Notes: generated by a model not told the origin, from the sequence alone. DNA of 47,163 nt from Dongia_B soli (GCF_034044715.1 NZ_JAXCLW010000014.1:1-47163), one strand, 5' to 3'. Counted from the stretch's first letter, positions 35,148 through 43,510 are shown. Translations and numbers: made by a program.

Positions 35148-35642
35148 GTGATCCCACAAGCGCTCGTCGCCAGCCTGCTGGCAACCGTCGCCCAATATAC
35201 CGGCTACGCCATTCCCGGAACGCCGCCGGAAATCGAGCAGATATCCCATGCGGCGTTGGAAGCGACTTACTGTCACCGGCCGTGCAAGATCCTCGGTCTC
35301 ACCACGCCGGAGGGCGTGATCTTGCTAGACGACAGGCTTGCCATCGGCAAGGACGCCGCCGCCACAAGCATCCTGGTGCATGAACTCGCGCATTTCCTGC
35401 AACGCGCCAATGCGTCCAGCGGGACGACAGTGAATTGCCAGGTTTGGGCGGAACGGGAATCCGAAGCCTATGATGTGCAATATCGGTGGTTGCGGGAAAA
35501 GTCGCCCTCGATCTTGGCATTTTCGCAGTCACTGTCTGAACTTGGGCTGCATCAGATGATACCGCGCTGCGCCGAGGATAGCGGCTCGCTTGGCGGCGAT
35601 CGCAGGCCTGCTTCCCCGCAACCAGATCGGGTCATGCTATAA
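35148..35642 (+). CDS. Zincin-like protein (HELAH motif, DUF6647-like)
   Basis: A 164-residue protein with a zinc-metallopeptidase core VHELAHFLQ (His78, Glu79, His82) and a possible third ligand in AERESEAYDVQYRW. The N-terminal 20 residues are mildly hydrophobic and a Cys pair (CHRPCKI) suggests a periplasmic protein. GTG 35148 has an AGGAGCTTATCG leader. It lies 180 bases before pqqA on the same strand. The natural substrate is unknown. Confidence 0.75.
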   Translation: MIPQALVASLLATVAQYTGYAIPGTPPEIEQISHAALEATYCHRPCKILGLTTPEGVILLDDRLAIGKDAAATSILVHELAHFLQRANASSGTTVNCQVWAERESEAYDVQYRWLREKSPSILAFSQSLSELGLHQMIPRCAEDSGSLGGDRRPASPQPDRVML

Positions 35643-35824
35643 ATACTGTCCCCGTGCTCCGGGTGGTGCGGCGCAAAATCTTGGCCTAAAGGATGACGAT
35701 TTTTGGAATACGAGCTGTCTGTGCGTCTTGCCACTGCGCCGCGCGATGACTACACTTCACAATAGTCGGAAAATCCGACTGATAGAGCGTAGTCTATATT
35801 CTGTCTAAACTGTGGGAGACAACC

Positions 35825-35908
35825 ATGAAGAAAACGTGGAAGACTCCGCGGGTGCGCGAAATCTGCGTGGGTATGGAAATCAACAGCTACGCCAGTGCGC
35901 GTATCTGA
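35825..35908 (+). CDS. pqqA: PqqA, coenzyme PQQ precursor peptide
   Basis: A 27-residue peptide whose Glu18 and Tyr22 (GMEINSYASAR) have the E-x3-Y spacing that becomes PQQ. It begins MKKTWKTPRVREICVGM; the TPRVREI/CVGMEINSY arrangement fits PqqA. A GGGAGACAACC leader precedes the ATG. It heads pqqABCDE, 54 bases before pqqB. The preceding 180 bases should hold the operon promoter. Confidence 0.93.
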   Translation: MKKTWKTPRVREICVGMEINSYASARI

Positions 35909-35962
35909 ACTTAAGACGCCCGCCGGCCAGTAGAGACGGCGCCTAACGGCAGGACCGCGATC

Positions 35963-36889
35963 ATGCATATCGTCGTTCTCGGATCTGCTGCCGGCGGCGG
36001 GTTTCCTCAATGGAACTGCAATGCGCCAACGAGCCAGGCCGCACGGCACGGTTCCGAAAAGACGCAGGCGCGCACCCAAACCTCAATCGCCGTCAGCGCC
36101 AATGGCGTGGACTGGCTGTTGATCAACGCTTCTCCTGACTTTCGGCAACAGGTTCAACGGAACGAGCGCTTGTGGCCGGAAGCGGGCGAACTGCGTCATA
36201 GCCCGATCAAGGCCGTGCTGCTGACCAGCGCCGAGATCGATCATATCGCCGGGCTTCTGTCGATGCGCGAAAGCCAGGCTTTCACCCTGTGGGCGACGCC
36301 GCGCGTTCACGCCATCCTGGCGGAGAACCCCATCTTCACCGCCCTTAATCCGGAATATGTCGAACGGCGCGATTTCGCGCTCGACGAGACTTGGCCGGTC
36401 AGCGGTTGCCGCCGAGAATTGGGACTTACCATCGAAGCCTTTTCCGTGCCCGGCAAGGTGCCGCTGTTCATGGAAAGCCGCATCCGCGCGGGCAGCGATC
36501 TTGCCGGCAGCCGTGACGAAACCATCGGCTTGAAAATCTCCGGCGGTGGGAAATCGTTTCACTTCATTCCCGGCTGTGCGCGGCTGACGGCCGAATTACG
36601 CGACCGCCTGCGTGGCGCATCGCTGCTCTTCTTCGACGGCACCTTGTGGCGCGACGATGAATTGGTGCAGCTTGGCATCAGCAGCAAGACCGGGCATCGC
36701 ATGGGCCATATGAGCATTAGCGATGCCGATGGCACCCTCGCCGCCTTCGCCGATCTCGATGTACGACGCAAGATCTTCATTCATGTGAACACCACCAATC
36801 CCATCCTGATCGATGACTCGCCAGAGCGCCGCGCCATCCAGGCAAAGGGCTGGGAAGTGGCGGAGGATGGCATGGAAATTCATTTATGA
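35963..36889 (+). CDS. pqqB: PqqB, PQQ biosynthesis protein
   Basis: A 308-residue metallo-beta-lactamase-fold protein with the PqqB signature AAGGGFPQWNCNAPTSQAAR at the N-terminus, DHIAGLLSMRESQ, and GHRMGHMSISDADGT near the end. PqqB is reported to hydroxylate the Glu-Tyr dipeptide intermediate released from modified PqqA. Cytoplasmic. Second gene of the operon; the stop is 13 bases before the pqqC start. Confidence 0.95.
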   Translation: MHIVVLGSAAGGGFPQWNCNAPTSQAARHGSEKTQARTQTSIAVSANGVDWLLINASPDFRQQVQRNERLWPEAGELRHSPIKAVLLTSAEIDHIAGLLSMRESQAFTLWATPRVHAILAENPIFTALNPEYVERRDFALDETWPVSGCRRELGLTIEAFSVPGKVPLFMESRIRAGSDLAGSRDETIGLKISGGGKSFHFIPGCARLTAELRDRLRGASLLFFDGTLWRDDELVQLGISSKTGHRMGHMSISDADGTLAAFADLDVRRKIFIHVNTTNPILIDDSPERRAIQAKGWEVAEDGMEIHL

Positions 36890-36902
36890 GCGAGCGTAGT
36901 TG

Positions 36903-37655
36903 ATGATTGAGACGCTATTGACGCCGGAAGAACTGGAAATAGCGCTGCGCAGCATCGGTGCCGAGCGCTATCACAATCGCCATCCCTTTCACGGCCTGCT
37001 GCATGGCGGCAAATTGAACAAGGGACAGGTTCAGGCCTGGGCGCTCAACCGCTTCTATTATCAAAGCCGCATTCCGATGAAGGATGCCACGATCCTGGCT
37101 CGTACCGAAGACCCCGACCTGCGGCTTATCTGGCGTCAGCGCATCATCGATCACGACGGCAATGAAGGCGAAGACGGCGGCATTGCCCGCTGGCTGAAAC
37201 TGACCGATGCGCTGGGCCTCGACCGCAACTACGTTCTCTCCGGCGACGGGTTGCTGCCGGCGACCCGTTTCGCGGTCGATGCCTATCTGCATTTCGTGCG
37301 CGACCGCAGCTTGCTGGAAGCCATCGCCTCCTCGCTAACCGAATTATTCGCGCCGGCGATTATCAGCGACCGGGTGGCGGGGATGCTGGCGAATTACGAT
37401 TTCGTCTCGCCGACGGCACTTGCCTATTTCGAGAAAAGATTGCACCAGGCGCCGCGTGACGCCAATTTCGCCCTGGATTATGTGAAGCGGGAGGCAAGGC
37501 GGCCGGACCAGCAGCACGCCGTCCTTCAGGCCCTACGCTTCAAATGCGATGTGCTCTGGTCGCAGCTCGATGCCCTGCATCATGCTTACGTCGCGCCGGG
37601 CAATATTCCGCCCGGCGCCTTCGACCCGGTGCGGCTTTCGGCGATGGACCGCTAA
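36903..37655 (+). CDS. pqqC: PqqC, pyrroloquinoline-quinone synthase
   Basis: A 250-residue, all-helical oxidase that carries out the final eight-electron oxidation and ring closure to PQQ. Family blocks are RYHNRHPFHGLLHGGKL, ALNRFYYQSRIPMKDA, RIIDHDGNEGEDGGI and the end LDALHHAYVAPGNIPPGAFD. The ATG at 36903 follows a TTG at 36900; no strong ribosome-binding site, consistent with coupling to pqqB. Its TAA overlaps the pqqD ATG by one base. Confidence 0.95.
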   Translation: MIETLLTPEELEIALRSIGAERYHNRHPFHGLLHGGKLNKGQVQAWALNRFYYQSRIPMKDATILARTEDPDLRLIWRQRIIDHDGNEGEDGGIARWLKLTDALGLDRNYVLSGDGLLPATRFAVDAYLHFVRDRSLLEAIASSLTELFAPAIISDRVAGMLANYDFVSPTALAYFEKRLHQAPRDANFALDYVKREARRPDQQHAVLQALRFKCDVLWSQLDALHHAYVAPGNIPPGAFDPVRLSAMDR

Positions 37656-37930
37656 TGGCTTTGCCATCGGACATGCGTCCCAAATTGGCCCGCGGCATCC
37701 GGCTGCAATTCGACGCCGCGCGCGACCAGTGGGTCCTGCAGGCGCCGGAGCGGGTGCTGGTCCTGGATGAGATCGCAGCGGAGGTTCTGCAACGCTGCAC
37801 CGGCGAGGCCGATATCGCCGCCATCGTCGCCAGCCTCGCCGAGGCCTTCGAAGCGGAACCGGGCGAAATCGCTGCCGATGTCGATGAGCTGCTGACGGGC
37901 TTGATCGAGAAGCGGATCGTCGCCACATGA
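37655..37930 (+). CDS. pqqD: PqqD, PqqA-binding chaperone
   Basis: A 91-residue winged-helix RRE-type protein. Visible are RPKLARGIRLQFDAARDQWV, ERVLVLDEIAAEVLQRCTGE and the end LTGLIEKRIVAT. PqqD holds PqqA and presents it to the radical SAM enzyme PqqE. The start (ATG 37655) overlaps pqqC (TAATG), and the stop overlaps pqqE (ATGA), so the three are translationally coupled. Confidence 0.95.
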   Translation: MALPSDMRPKLARGIRLQFDAARDQWVLQAPERVLVLDEIAAEVLQRCTGEADIAAIVASLAEAFEAEPGEIAADVDELLTGLIEKRIVAT

Positions 37931-39123
37931 CCGAAATGCGAAGCAAACCAGCCTCGACCGTATCGGGCGGCGTCCCGGATTTGGCACCGGAACAGTTACC
38001 GTTACCGGTACGCCCGGTATCGCCATCGGTGGAGCCGCCACTGGCGGCCTTGCTGGAGCTGACCCATCGCTGTCCGCTGCAATGTCCCTATTGCTCCAAT
38101 CCGCTGGAAATGGACCGGGTGCAAGCGGAACTGACCACCGAGGAATGGTGCCGCGTCATCAGCGAGCTTGCCATGCTCGGCGCCCTGCAGGTGCATTTCT
38201 CCGGCGGCGAGCCGACCGTGCGGCAGGATCTGGTGGATCTGGTCCGCCATGCCCGTGAGGTCGGTTTCTATACCAACCTCATCACTTCGGGTGCTGCAAT
38301 CACCCGCCCGCGTTTCCTGGCCTTGATCGATGCCGGGCTAGATCACGTGCAGCTTAGCTTCCAGGATGCCGAACCCAATTCGGCGGTGCGGATCAGTCAT
38401 GTTCCCAACATCCAGGAAAAGAAACTCGCTTTCGCCGGCTGGGTGCGGGAAAGCGGCACGCCGCTGACGGTCAATGCCGTCATCCACCGGCAGAATATCG
38501 ACCATATCGACGCCATGATCGACCTCGCCGTGAAGCTGCATGCCAACCGGCTGGAGGTTGCCCATGTGCAATATTATGGCTGGGCGTTGGCGAACCGCGC
38601 CGCACTGATGCCTAGCCGCGCGCAGCTTGAATTTGTCACCGAACGGGTGATGGATGCACGTGAACGCTATCGCGGAAAACTGGTCATCGATTACGTGGTG
38701 CCCGATTACTACGCGCATCAGCCGAAAGCCTGCATGGGCGGCTGGGGCCGGCAGTTCCTCAACATCACCCCATCCGGCAAGGTTCTTCCCTGCCATGCCG
38801 CGGAAACCATTCCCGGCATGACCTTCCCCTCGGTGCGTGAACAGCCGCTGGCCGATATCTGGGCGCATGCCGAGGCCTTCCAGCGCTTCCGCGGCACCGA
38901 CTGGATGCCCGAACCCTGCCGCGGCTGCGACCAGCGCGAGATCGATTGGGGCGGTTGCCGCTGCCAGGCGCTGGCGATAACCGGCGATGCCGCTGCAGCC
39001 GACCCCGCTTGCGCCAAATCCTCCTGGCATGCCGCGATGCAAGAGATCGCGGCGACCGCGTCCGACGCATCGTCGCAGACCGATTTTCGCTATCGTCGCA
39101 TGGCCGCTGCGCCCAAGCACTGA
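37927..39123 (+). CDS. pqqE: PqqE, radical SAM PqqA cross-linking enzyme
   Basis: A 398-residue radical SAM-SPASM protein that forms the Glu-Tyr carbon-carbon bond in PqqA. The SAM cluster site is CPLQCPYC (Cys49, Cys53, Cys56). The glycine-rich HFSGGEPTVRQDL follows, and the C-terminal auxiliary-cluster Cys are in KACMGGWG, VLPCHAAETIPGM, PCRGCDQREIDWGGCRCQA. An N-terminal Pro-rich extension of about 35 residues precedes the barrel, longer than usual. Last gene of the operon, followed by a hairpin. Confidence 0.95.
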   Translation: MTEMRSKPASTVSGGVPDLAPEQLPLPVRPVSPSVEPPLAALLELTHRCPLQCPYCSNPLEMDRVQAELTTEEWCRVISELAMLGALQVHFSGGEPTVRQDLVDLVRHAREVGFYTNLITSGAAITRPRFLALIDAGLDHVQLSFQDAEPNSAVRISHVPNIQEKKLAFAGWVRESGTPLTVNAVIHRQNIDHIDAMIDLAVKLHANRLEVAHVQYYGWALANRAALMPSRAQLEFVTERVMDARERYRGKLVIDYVVPDYYAHQPKACMGGWGRQFLNITPSGKVLPCHAAETIPGMTFPSVREQPLADIWAHAEAFQRFRGTDWMPEPCRGCDQREIDWGGCRCQALAITGDAAAADPACAKSSWHAAMQEIAATASDASSQTDFRYRRMAAAPKH

Positions 39124-39159
39124 CGCCGCGGCGCGCTGGTTATAAGCTTCCGCGGCGTC
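39122..39159 (+). terminator. Terminator-like hairpin after pqqE
   Basis: GACGCCGCGG (39122-39131) and CCGCGGCGTC (39150-39159) form a perfect 10-bp stem with an 18-base loop that starts in the pqqE stop codon. The downstream GGATTTGTC is only weakly T-rich, so it may be a weak or Rho-assisted terminator. Confidence 0.55.
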
Positions 39160-39622
39160 GGATTTGTCGCTGGCGCAAAGCGATATTCGCGTACCGCGTG
39201 AATCCGCGCATCTGTCGCGTGCCGTTTCCTGCTCCAAAGAAATGATACGGCAACCTGTATCGTTGCATCTCTTTGCGGTTGCAGTCTCACTCGCGCAATG
39301 CGGGCGGCAGCGCGTGATACCGACGCTTATTTTTCCCGACTTACCAAGCCGTTGCTTCCACTTCGCGACAAGCGAAAGACGAATTTGTACCAAAGAACTA
39401 CGGATTTTCCGCTTTTGCTGATTGACGAAAAATCCCCCGTCGCCCCACTCTAAGGCAGACGCCTGATGGTCCAATTACCGCCGCAAACCAGTACCCATTC
39501 GACGCGGCAGAACAACGACAGTGCAATCAGAATAAAAATCACGACCGTCAGCGACGGGCCTGTCCATTCACCAGCAGGATACAGCGAAGCTTCATACATC
39601 GCTGTGGAAGGGGAGGAAAACG
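39160..39622. other. Upstream region of xoxF
   Basis: This 463-bp gap should hold the xoxF promoter. It contains an imperfect dyad GATACGGCAACCTGTATC (39244-39261) that could be an operator. AT-rich stretches occur near 39530-39545. No -35/-10 assignment is secure. A GGAGGAAAACG ribosome-binding site ends the region. Confidence 0.5.
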
Positions 39623-41425
39623 ATGGCTAGATTGTGGTTATCTACGGGCTTCAGCATGACGCTTGCCTTTGCGCTCGCCTCATGGAGCCCGCTGGCTTCG
39701 GCCAATGACGAATTGCTGAAGCTGGAGAAGGATCCGAATCAATGGACCCAACCGGCTGGCAATTACGCCAATACGCGTTACAGCAAGCTGGATCAGATCA
39801 CCAACAAGAACGTCAAGAAGTTGCAGGTCGCCTGGACCTTCTCGACAGGCGTTCTACGCGGCCATGAGGGCGGACCGCTGGTGATCGGCAATATGATGTA
39901 TCTTCATTCGCCGTTCCCGAACATCGTCTATGCGCTCGATCTCGACAAGAATGGGCAGATCGCCTGGAAATACGAACCGAAGCAGGATCCCAATGTCATC
40001 CCGGTGATGTGCTGCGATACCGTCAATCGGGGCGTCGCCTATGGTGACGGCTTGATCTTCCTGCACCAGGCCGATGCCAAGCTCGTTGCGCTCGATGCCA
40101 AGACCGGCAAGGTCGCCTGGAGCGCGAATGACGGCGATCCAACCAAGGGCGAGACCGGCACCTCGGCGCCGCTGGTCGTCAAGCACATGGTCCTCGTCGG
40201 CAATAGCGGCGGTGAATTCGGCGTCCGCGGCAAGGTGACGGCCTATGACACCAAGACCGGCAAGCAGGTCTGGCGGGCCTATTCCATGGGCCCGGATGCG
40301 GATACGCTGATCGAGCCGGGCAAAACCACCAATCTCGGCAAGCCGATCGAGGCGGATGAAAGCCTGAAGACCTGGCAAGGCGATCAATGGAAGATCGGTG
40401 GCGGCACCACCTGGGGCTGGATCTCCTATGATCCGGAACTCAACCTGATCTATTACGGTACCGGCAATCCCAGCACTTGGAACCCGTCGCAGCGTCCCGG
40501 CGATAACAAGTGGTCGATGACCGTCTTCGCCCGCGACGCCGATACCGGAAAGGCGAAGTGGCTGTATCAAATGACGCCCCATGACGAATGGGACTATGAC
40601 GGCGTCAATGAAATGGTCCTCACCGATCAGAAGATCGACGGCAAGGACCGCAAGCTGCTGGTGCATTTCGACCGCAACGGCTTCGGCTATACGCTGGACC
40701 GTGAGAGCGGTGAATTGCTGGTCGCCGAGAAATACGATCCGGCCGTCAACTGGGCCAACAAGATCGACGTCAAGACCGGCCTGCCCGACCGGGTGAAGAA
40801 GTATTCGACGGAAGCCAATGGCGAGGACAACAACACCCAGGGCGTCTGCCCGGCAGCCTTGGGCAGCAAGGACCAGCAGCCGTCGGCCTATTCGCCGAAG
40901 ACCGGCTTGTTCTACGTGCCGACCAACCATGTCTGCATGGATTACGAGCCGTTCAAGGTGGCCTATACCGCCGGTCAGCCCTATGTCGGCGCGACCCTCA
41001 GCATGTATCCGCCGAAGGGCGACGATCATCTCGGCAATTTCATCGCCTGGGATGCGACCAAGGGCAAGATCAAGTGGACGATCCCCGAACAGTTCTCGGT
41101 CTGGAGCGGCGCTCTGGCCACGGCGGGCAATGTCGTCTTCTACGGCACGTTGGAAGGCTACCTGAAGGCAGTCGATGCGGAGACGGGCAAGGAGCTCTAT
41201 CGCTTCAAGACGCCGTCCGGCATCATCGGTAACGTCAACACATACACCCACAACGGCAAGCAATATATTGCCGTTCTCTCCGGCCTGGGCGGTTGGGCCG
41301 GTATCGGTATGGCGGCCGGCTTGACCGGCGACACCGAGGGCCTCGGTGCGGTCGGTGCCTACAAGTCACTGTCGCAATACACGCAGCTGGGTGGAACCCT
41401 AACCGTCTTTGCCCTCCCAGACTGA
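39623..41425 (+). CDS. xoxF: XoxF, lanthanide-dependent methanol dehydrogenase
   Basis: A 600-residue periplasmic PQQ enzyme oxidising methanol (to formaldehyde and possibly further). Signal peptide residues 1-27 (WSPLASA). It has the vicinal disulfide Cys130-Cys131 in VMCCDTVNRG, the metal ligands Glu198 (GGEFGVRG) and Asn282 (GNPSTWNP), the catalytic Asp324 and, two residues on, Asp326 in HDEWDYDGVNE. The extra Asp is the hallmark of XoxF; calcium-type MxaF has Ala there. Tryptophan-docking repeats (AWDATKGKIKWT, AVDAETGKELYRFKT) build the propeller. It follows pqqABCDE and precedes its cytochrome and XoxJ partner. Confidence 0.96.
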   Translation: MARLWLSTGFSMTLAFALASWSPLASANDELLKLEKDPNQWTQPAGNYANTRYSKLDQITNKNVKKLQVAWTFSTGVLRGHEGGPLVIGNMMYLHSPFPNIVYALDLDKNGQIAWKYEPKQDPNVIPVMCCDTVNRGVAYGDGLIFLHQADAKLVALDAKTGKVAWSANDGDPTKGETGTSAPLVVKHMVLVGNSGGEFGVRGKVTAYDTKTGKQVWRAYSMGPDADTLIEPGKTTNLGKPIEADESLKTWQGDQWKIGGGTTWGWISYDPELNLIYYGTGNPSTWNPSQRPGDNKWSMTVFARDADTGKAKWLYQMTPHDEWDYDGVNEMVLTDQKIDGKDRKLLVHFDRNGFGYTLDRESGELLVAEKYDPAVNWANKIDVKTGLPDRVKKYSTEANGEDNNTQGVCPAALGSKDQQPSAYSPKTGLFYVPTNHVCMDYEPFKVAYTAGQPYVGATLSMYPPKGDDHLGNFIAWDATKGKIKWTIPEQFSVWSGALATAGNVVFYGTLEGYLKAVDAETGKELYRFKTPSGIIGNVNTYTHNGKQYIAVLSGLGGWAGIGMAAGLTGDTEGLGAVGAYKSLSQYTQLGGTLTVFALPD

Positions 41426-41436
41426 AGCCTCAACCG

Positions 41437-41470
41437 GGCGGGGAGAGGCTCCCCCTCTCCCCGCCTTTTT
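41437..41470 (+). terminator. Rho-independent terminator after xoxF
   Basis: GGCGGGGAGAGG (41437-41448) pairs perfectly with CCTCTCCCCGCC (41454-41465) around a CTCCC loop, followed by TTTTT and TC. It lies 12 bases after the xoxF stop and 40 bases before the next gene, so it probably reduces read-through into the cytochrome gene and sets a high xoxF to xoxG ratio. Confidence 0.92.
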
Positions 41471-41509
41471 CTTCACTGCGTAATCGTGGCCGAGTAACGA
41501 GGGAACAGA

Positions 41510-42031
41510 ATGAATATGCGTCACCTGCCTCGGGTGAATGTCACCTTTTTCACCGCTTTGACGATCATCAGCCTGGGTTGCATTTCCGCCGGTTCAGCGC
41601 AGGATTCGAAAGACGATGCGAATGGGGCCAATCCCGATGACAAGCCCTATCATATCGAAGCCGACGGCACCACCGACTGGCCGATTTTCAACGGCTATCG
41701 CCGCTATCACTCCATCTGCCATACCTGCCACGGCCCCGATGGCCTCGGCAGCAGCTTCGGGCCCAATCTCACGGAATCGCTGAAGCATATGACCAAGGAC
41801 CAGTTCATGGATGTGGTGGTCAATGGCCGCACCAATGTCAGCACCTCCAGTGAGAAGCGGATGCCGGCGCTCGGCACCGATCTCAATGTGATGTGTTACA
41901 TCGACGATATTTATGCTTATCTGAAGGCGAGGTCCGACGGCGCGATCGGCCGCGGCCGCCCGCAGAAGCACGCTTCGAAGCCTCAGGAAGCCGCCGAGGC
42001 GGAAGCCGCTTGCATGGGTAGCGGCAGCTAA
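41510..42031 (+). CDS. xoxG: c-type cytochrome, methanol metabolism-related (XoxG-type)
   Basis: A 173-residue exported monohaem cytochrome. Haem site Cys70-His-Thr-Cys73-His74 (CHTCHGPDGLG); the likely axial Met is in KRMPALGTD. Two further Cys (NVMCYIDDIY, AACMGSG) match the four-Cys methanol-related cytochrome family. It should accept electrons from XoxF. The C-terminus has a Lys/Glu/Ala tail (QKHASKPQEAAEAEAA). Leader GAGGGAACAG. It is separated from xoxF by a strong terminator. Confidence 0.93.
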   Translation: MNMRHLPRVNVTFFTALTIISLGCISAGSAQDSKDDANGANPDDKPYHIEADGTTDWPIFNGYRRYHSICHTCHGPDGLGSSFGPNLTESLKHMTKDQFMDVVVNGRTNVSTSSEKRMPALGTDLNVMCYIDDIYAYLKARSDGAIGRGRPQKHASKPQEAAEAEAACMGSGS

Positions 42032-42067
42032 CAACCTGCACAGCATTTGAGGCATATTCGCGACAGC

Positions 42068-42931
42068 ATGGTCACAGCACCACGATTTATCCCCGGGCAC
42101 AGCGCCCTGCGATCCGTCCGGCTGACGGCATTGCTGGTGCTGTGCCTTTCTTTTGCCCTGCCGGGCCGGATCGAAGCCGCCAACCGGGTCGAAGCCGTCG
42201 ACCGCTCGGCCCTGCGCGTCTGCGCCGATCCCAGCAACCTGCCCTTCTCGAATGAGAAAGGCGAAGGCTTCGAAAACAAGATCGCCGAATTGCTGGCGAA
42301 GAAGATGCAAGTACCGCTGCGTTATGTCTGGTACCCCAATTCGGTCGGTTTCCTGCGCAATACCTTGCGGGCGCGGCAATGCGATCTTGTACTTGGCATC
42401 GTCTCGGGCGCGGAGATGGTGCAGACCACCAATCCTTATTATCGATCGGCCTATGTCATCGTCACCCGCACGGCCGACAAGCTCGATATGCAGTCGCTTG
42501 ACGATCCCCGTTTGCGTAATCTGAAGATCGGCCTCACCGCTGGAACGCCGCCGGCCGACATCGCCGTGCGGATGGGCCTCATCGGCAATGTCATACCCTA
42601 TCAGCTCGTCATCGATACCCGCTATGACGCGCCGGGCAAGCAGATGATCGAGGATCTGCGCGCGAAAAAGATCGATGTCGCCTTGCTTTGGGGCCCCATC
42701 GCCGGCTATTTCGCCCGCGACCACAAGGACGAGCTGGAGATTCGCCAGCTTTCGGCGCCGAGCAAGAATATCCGTCTCGATTTCTACATCGCCATGGGTG
42801 TGCGGCCAGGCGAGAGCAATTGGAAGAACGATATCAACAATCTGCTGCGCCAGAACCAGGACGAGATCACCGGCATCCTGCGCGACTACAATATTCCGCT
42901 CATCGACAACCGCGGCCAGTTGCAACCCTGA
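42068..42931 (+). CDS. xoxJ: Quinoprotein dehydrogenase-associated binding protein (XoxJ/MoxJ-like)
   Basis: A 287-residue periplasmic protein of the MoxJ/XoxJ group, with a solute-binding (type II) fold. After the signal (LTALLVLCLSFALPGRIEA) come LRVCADPSNLPFSNEKGEGF, ENKIAELLAKKMQVPLRYVW, QCDLVLGIVSGAEMVQTTNP and LRAKKIDVALLWGPIAGYFA. XoxJ is thought to assist maturation or activation of XoxF rather than to feed an importer. The ATG at 42068 is used; a TTG at 42047 is an alternative. It lies 36 bases after the cytochrome. Confidence 0.93.
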   Translation: MVTAPRFIPGHSALRSVRLTALLVLCLSFALPGRIEAANRVEAVDRSALRVCADPSNLPFSNEKGEGFENKIAELLAKKMQVPLRYVWYPNSVGFLRNTLRARQCDLVLGIVSGAEMVQTTNPYYRSAYVIVTRTADKLDMQSLDDPRLRNLKIGLTAGTPPADIAVRMGLIGNVIPYQLVIDTRYDAPGKQMIEDLRAKKIDVALLWGPIAGYFARDHKDELEIRQLSAPSKNIRLDFYIAMGVRPGESNWKNDINNLLRQNQDEITGILRDYNIPLIDNRGQLQP

Positions 42932-42942
42932 CGAGGCCGGCA

Positions 42943-43506
42943 ATGCGCGCCTTCCGGTCCTCGGTCATTCTGGCAATACTCTTGCTCTCGCCGCTCGCGG
43001 CGCAAGCCGAGGACAGCGTCACGCCCGTACCGGAGCCTGACGGCTACCGGGAGGACAATTATCGCAGTCCGGTTCCAGCGAGCCTGGCCGGCGCCACCGT
43101 GGTAGATGCCGACGGACTCCACCGCCTGATGCAGACCCAGCCGATCATCGTCATTGACGTGCTGCCGCAACCGCCCCGGCCGGACAAACTGCCGAAAGAG
43201 ACTCTCTGGCGGCCGCCGGCGCGCCATAACATTCCCGGCAGCGTCTGGCTTGCCAATACCGGCTATGGTGCCTTGTCATTGGAGGTCGACAACTATTTTC
43301 GCAGGGCGTTGGAGCGGCTCACTTTCGGCGACAAGGCAAGGATGTTGGCCTTCTATTGTGAAGCCAATTGCTGGATGTCCTGGAATGCCGCCAAGCGCGC
43401 CCTCTCCTATGGCTATCGCCATGTCTATTGGTTCCCCGGCGGGGTCCATGATTGGACCAAGGCCGGCTTTCCGACCTTGAGCGCCCAGCCCGTGCCGATG
43501 CAATGA
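42943..43506 (+). CDS. PQQ-dependent catabolism-associated CxxxCW protein (rhodanese-like)
   Basis: A 187-residue exported protein. The signal is AFRSSVILAILLLSPLAAQA; the mature part has a rhodanese-like layout ending in the signature FYCEANCWMSWNAAKRALSY with Cys139, Cys143 and Trp144. The family is annotated as the CXXCW protein of PQQ-dependent systems. The two Cys could serve redox or sulfur transfer with the SoxYZ-like carrier, but that is inference. Leader GAGGCC; 11 bases after xoxJ. Confidence 0.9.
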   Translation: MRAFRSSVILAILLLSPLAAQAEDSVTPVPEPDGYREDNYRSPVPASLAGATVVDADGLHRLMQTQPIIVIDVLPQPPRPDKLPKETLWRPPARHNIPGSVWLANTGYGALSLEVDNYFRRALERLTFGDKARMLAFYCEANCWMSWNAAKRALSYGYRHVYWFPGGVHDWTKAGFPTLSAQPVPMQ

Positions 43507-43510
43507 TCCG

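Noticed and set aside
38338..39474. A 378-codon minus-strand frame
   Set aside because: It runs antisense to pqqE and the xoxF leader; no recognised protein.
39854..41263. A 469-codon minus-strand frame across xoxF
   Set aside because: It is antisense to a clearly identified XoxF; length results from high GC content.
41594..42943. A 449-codon minus-strand frame across the cytochrome and XoxJ genes
   Set aside because: It opposes two identified genes and shows no family motif.
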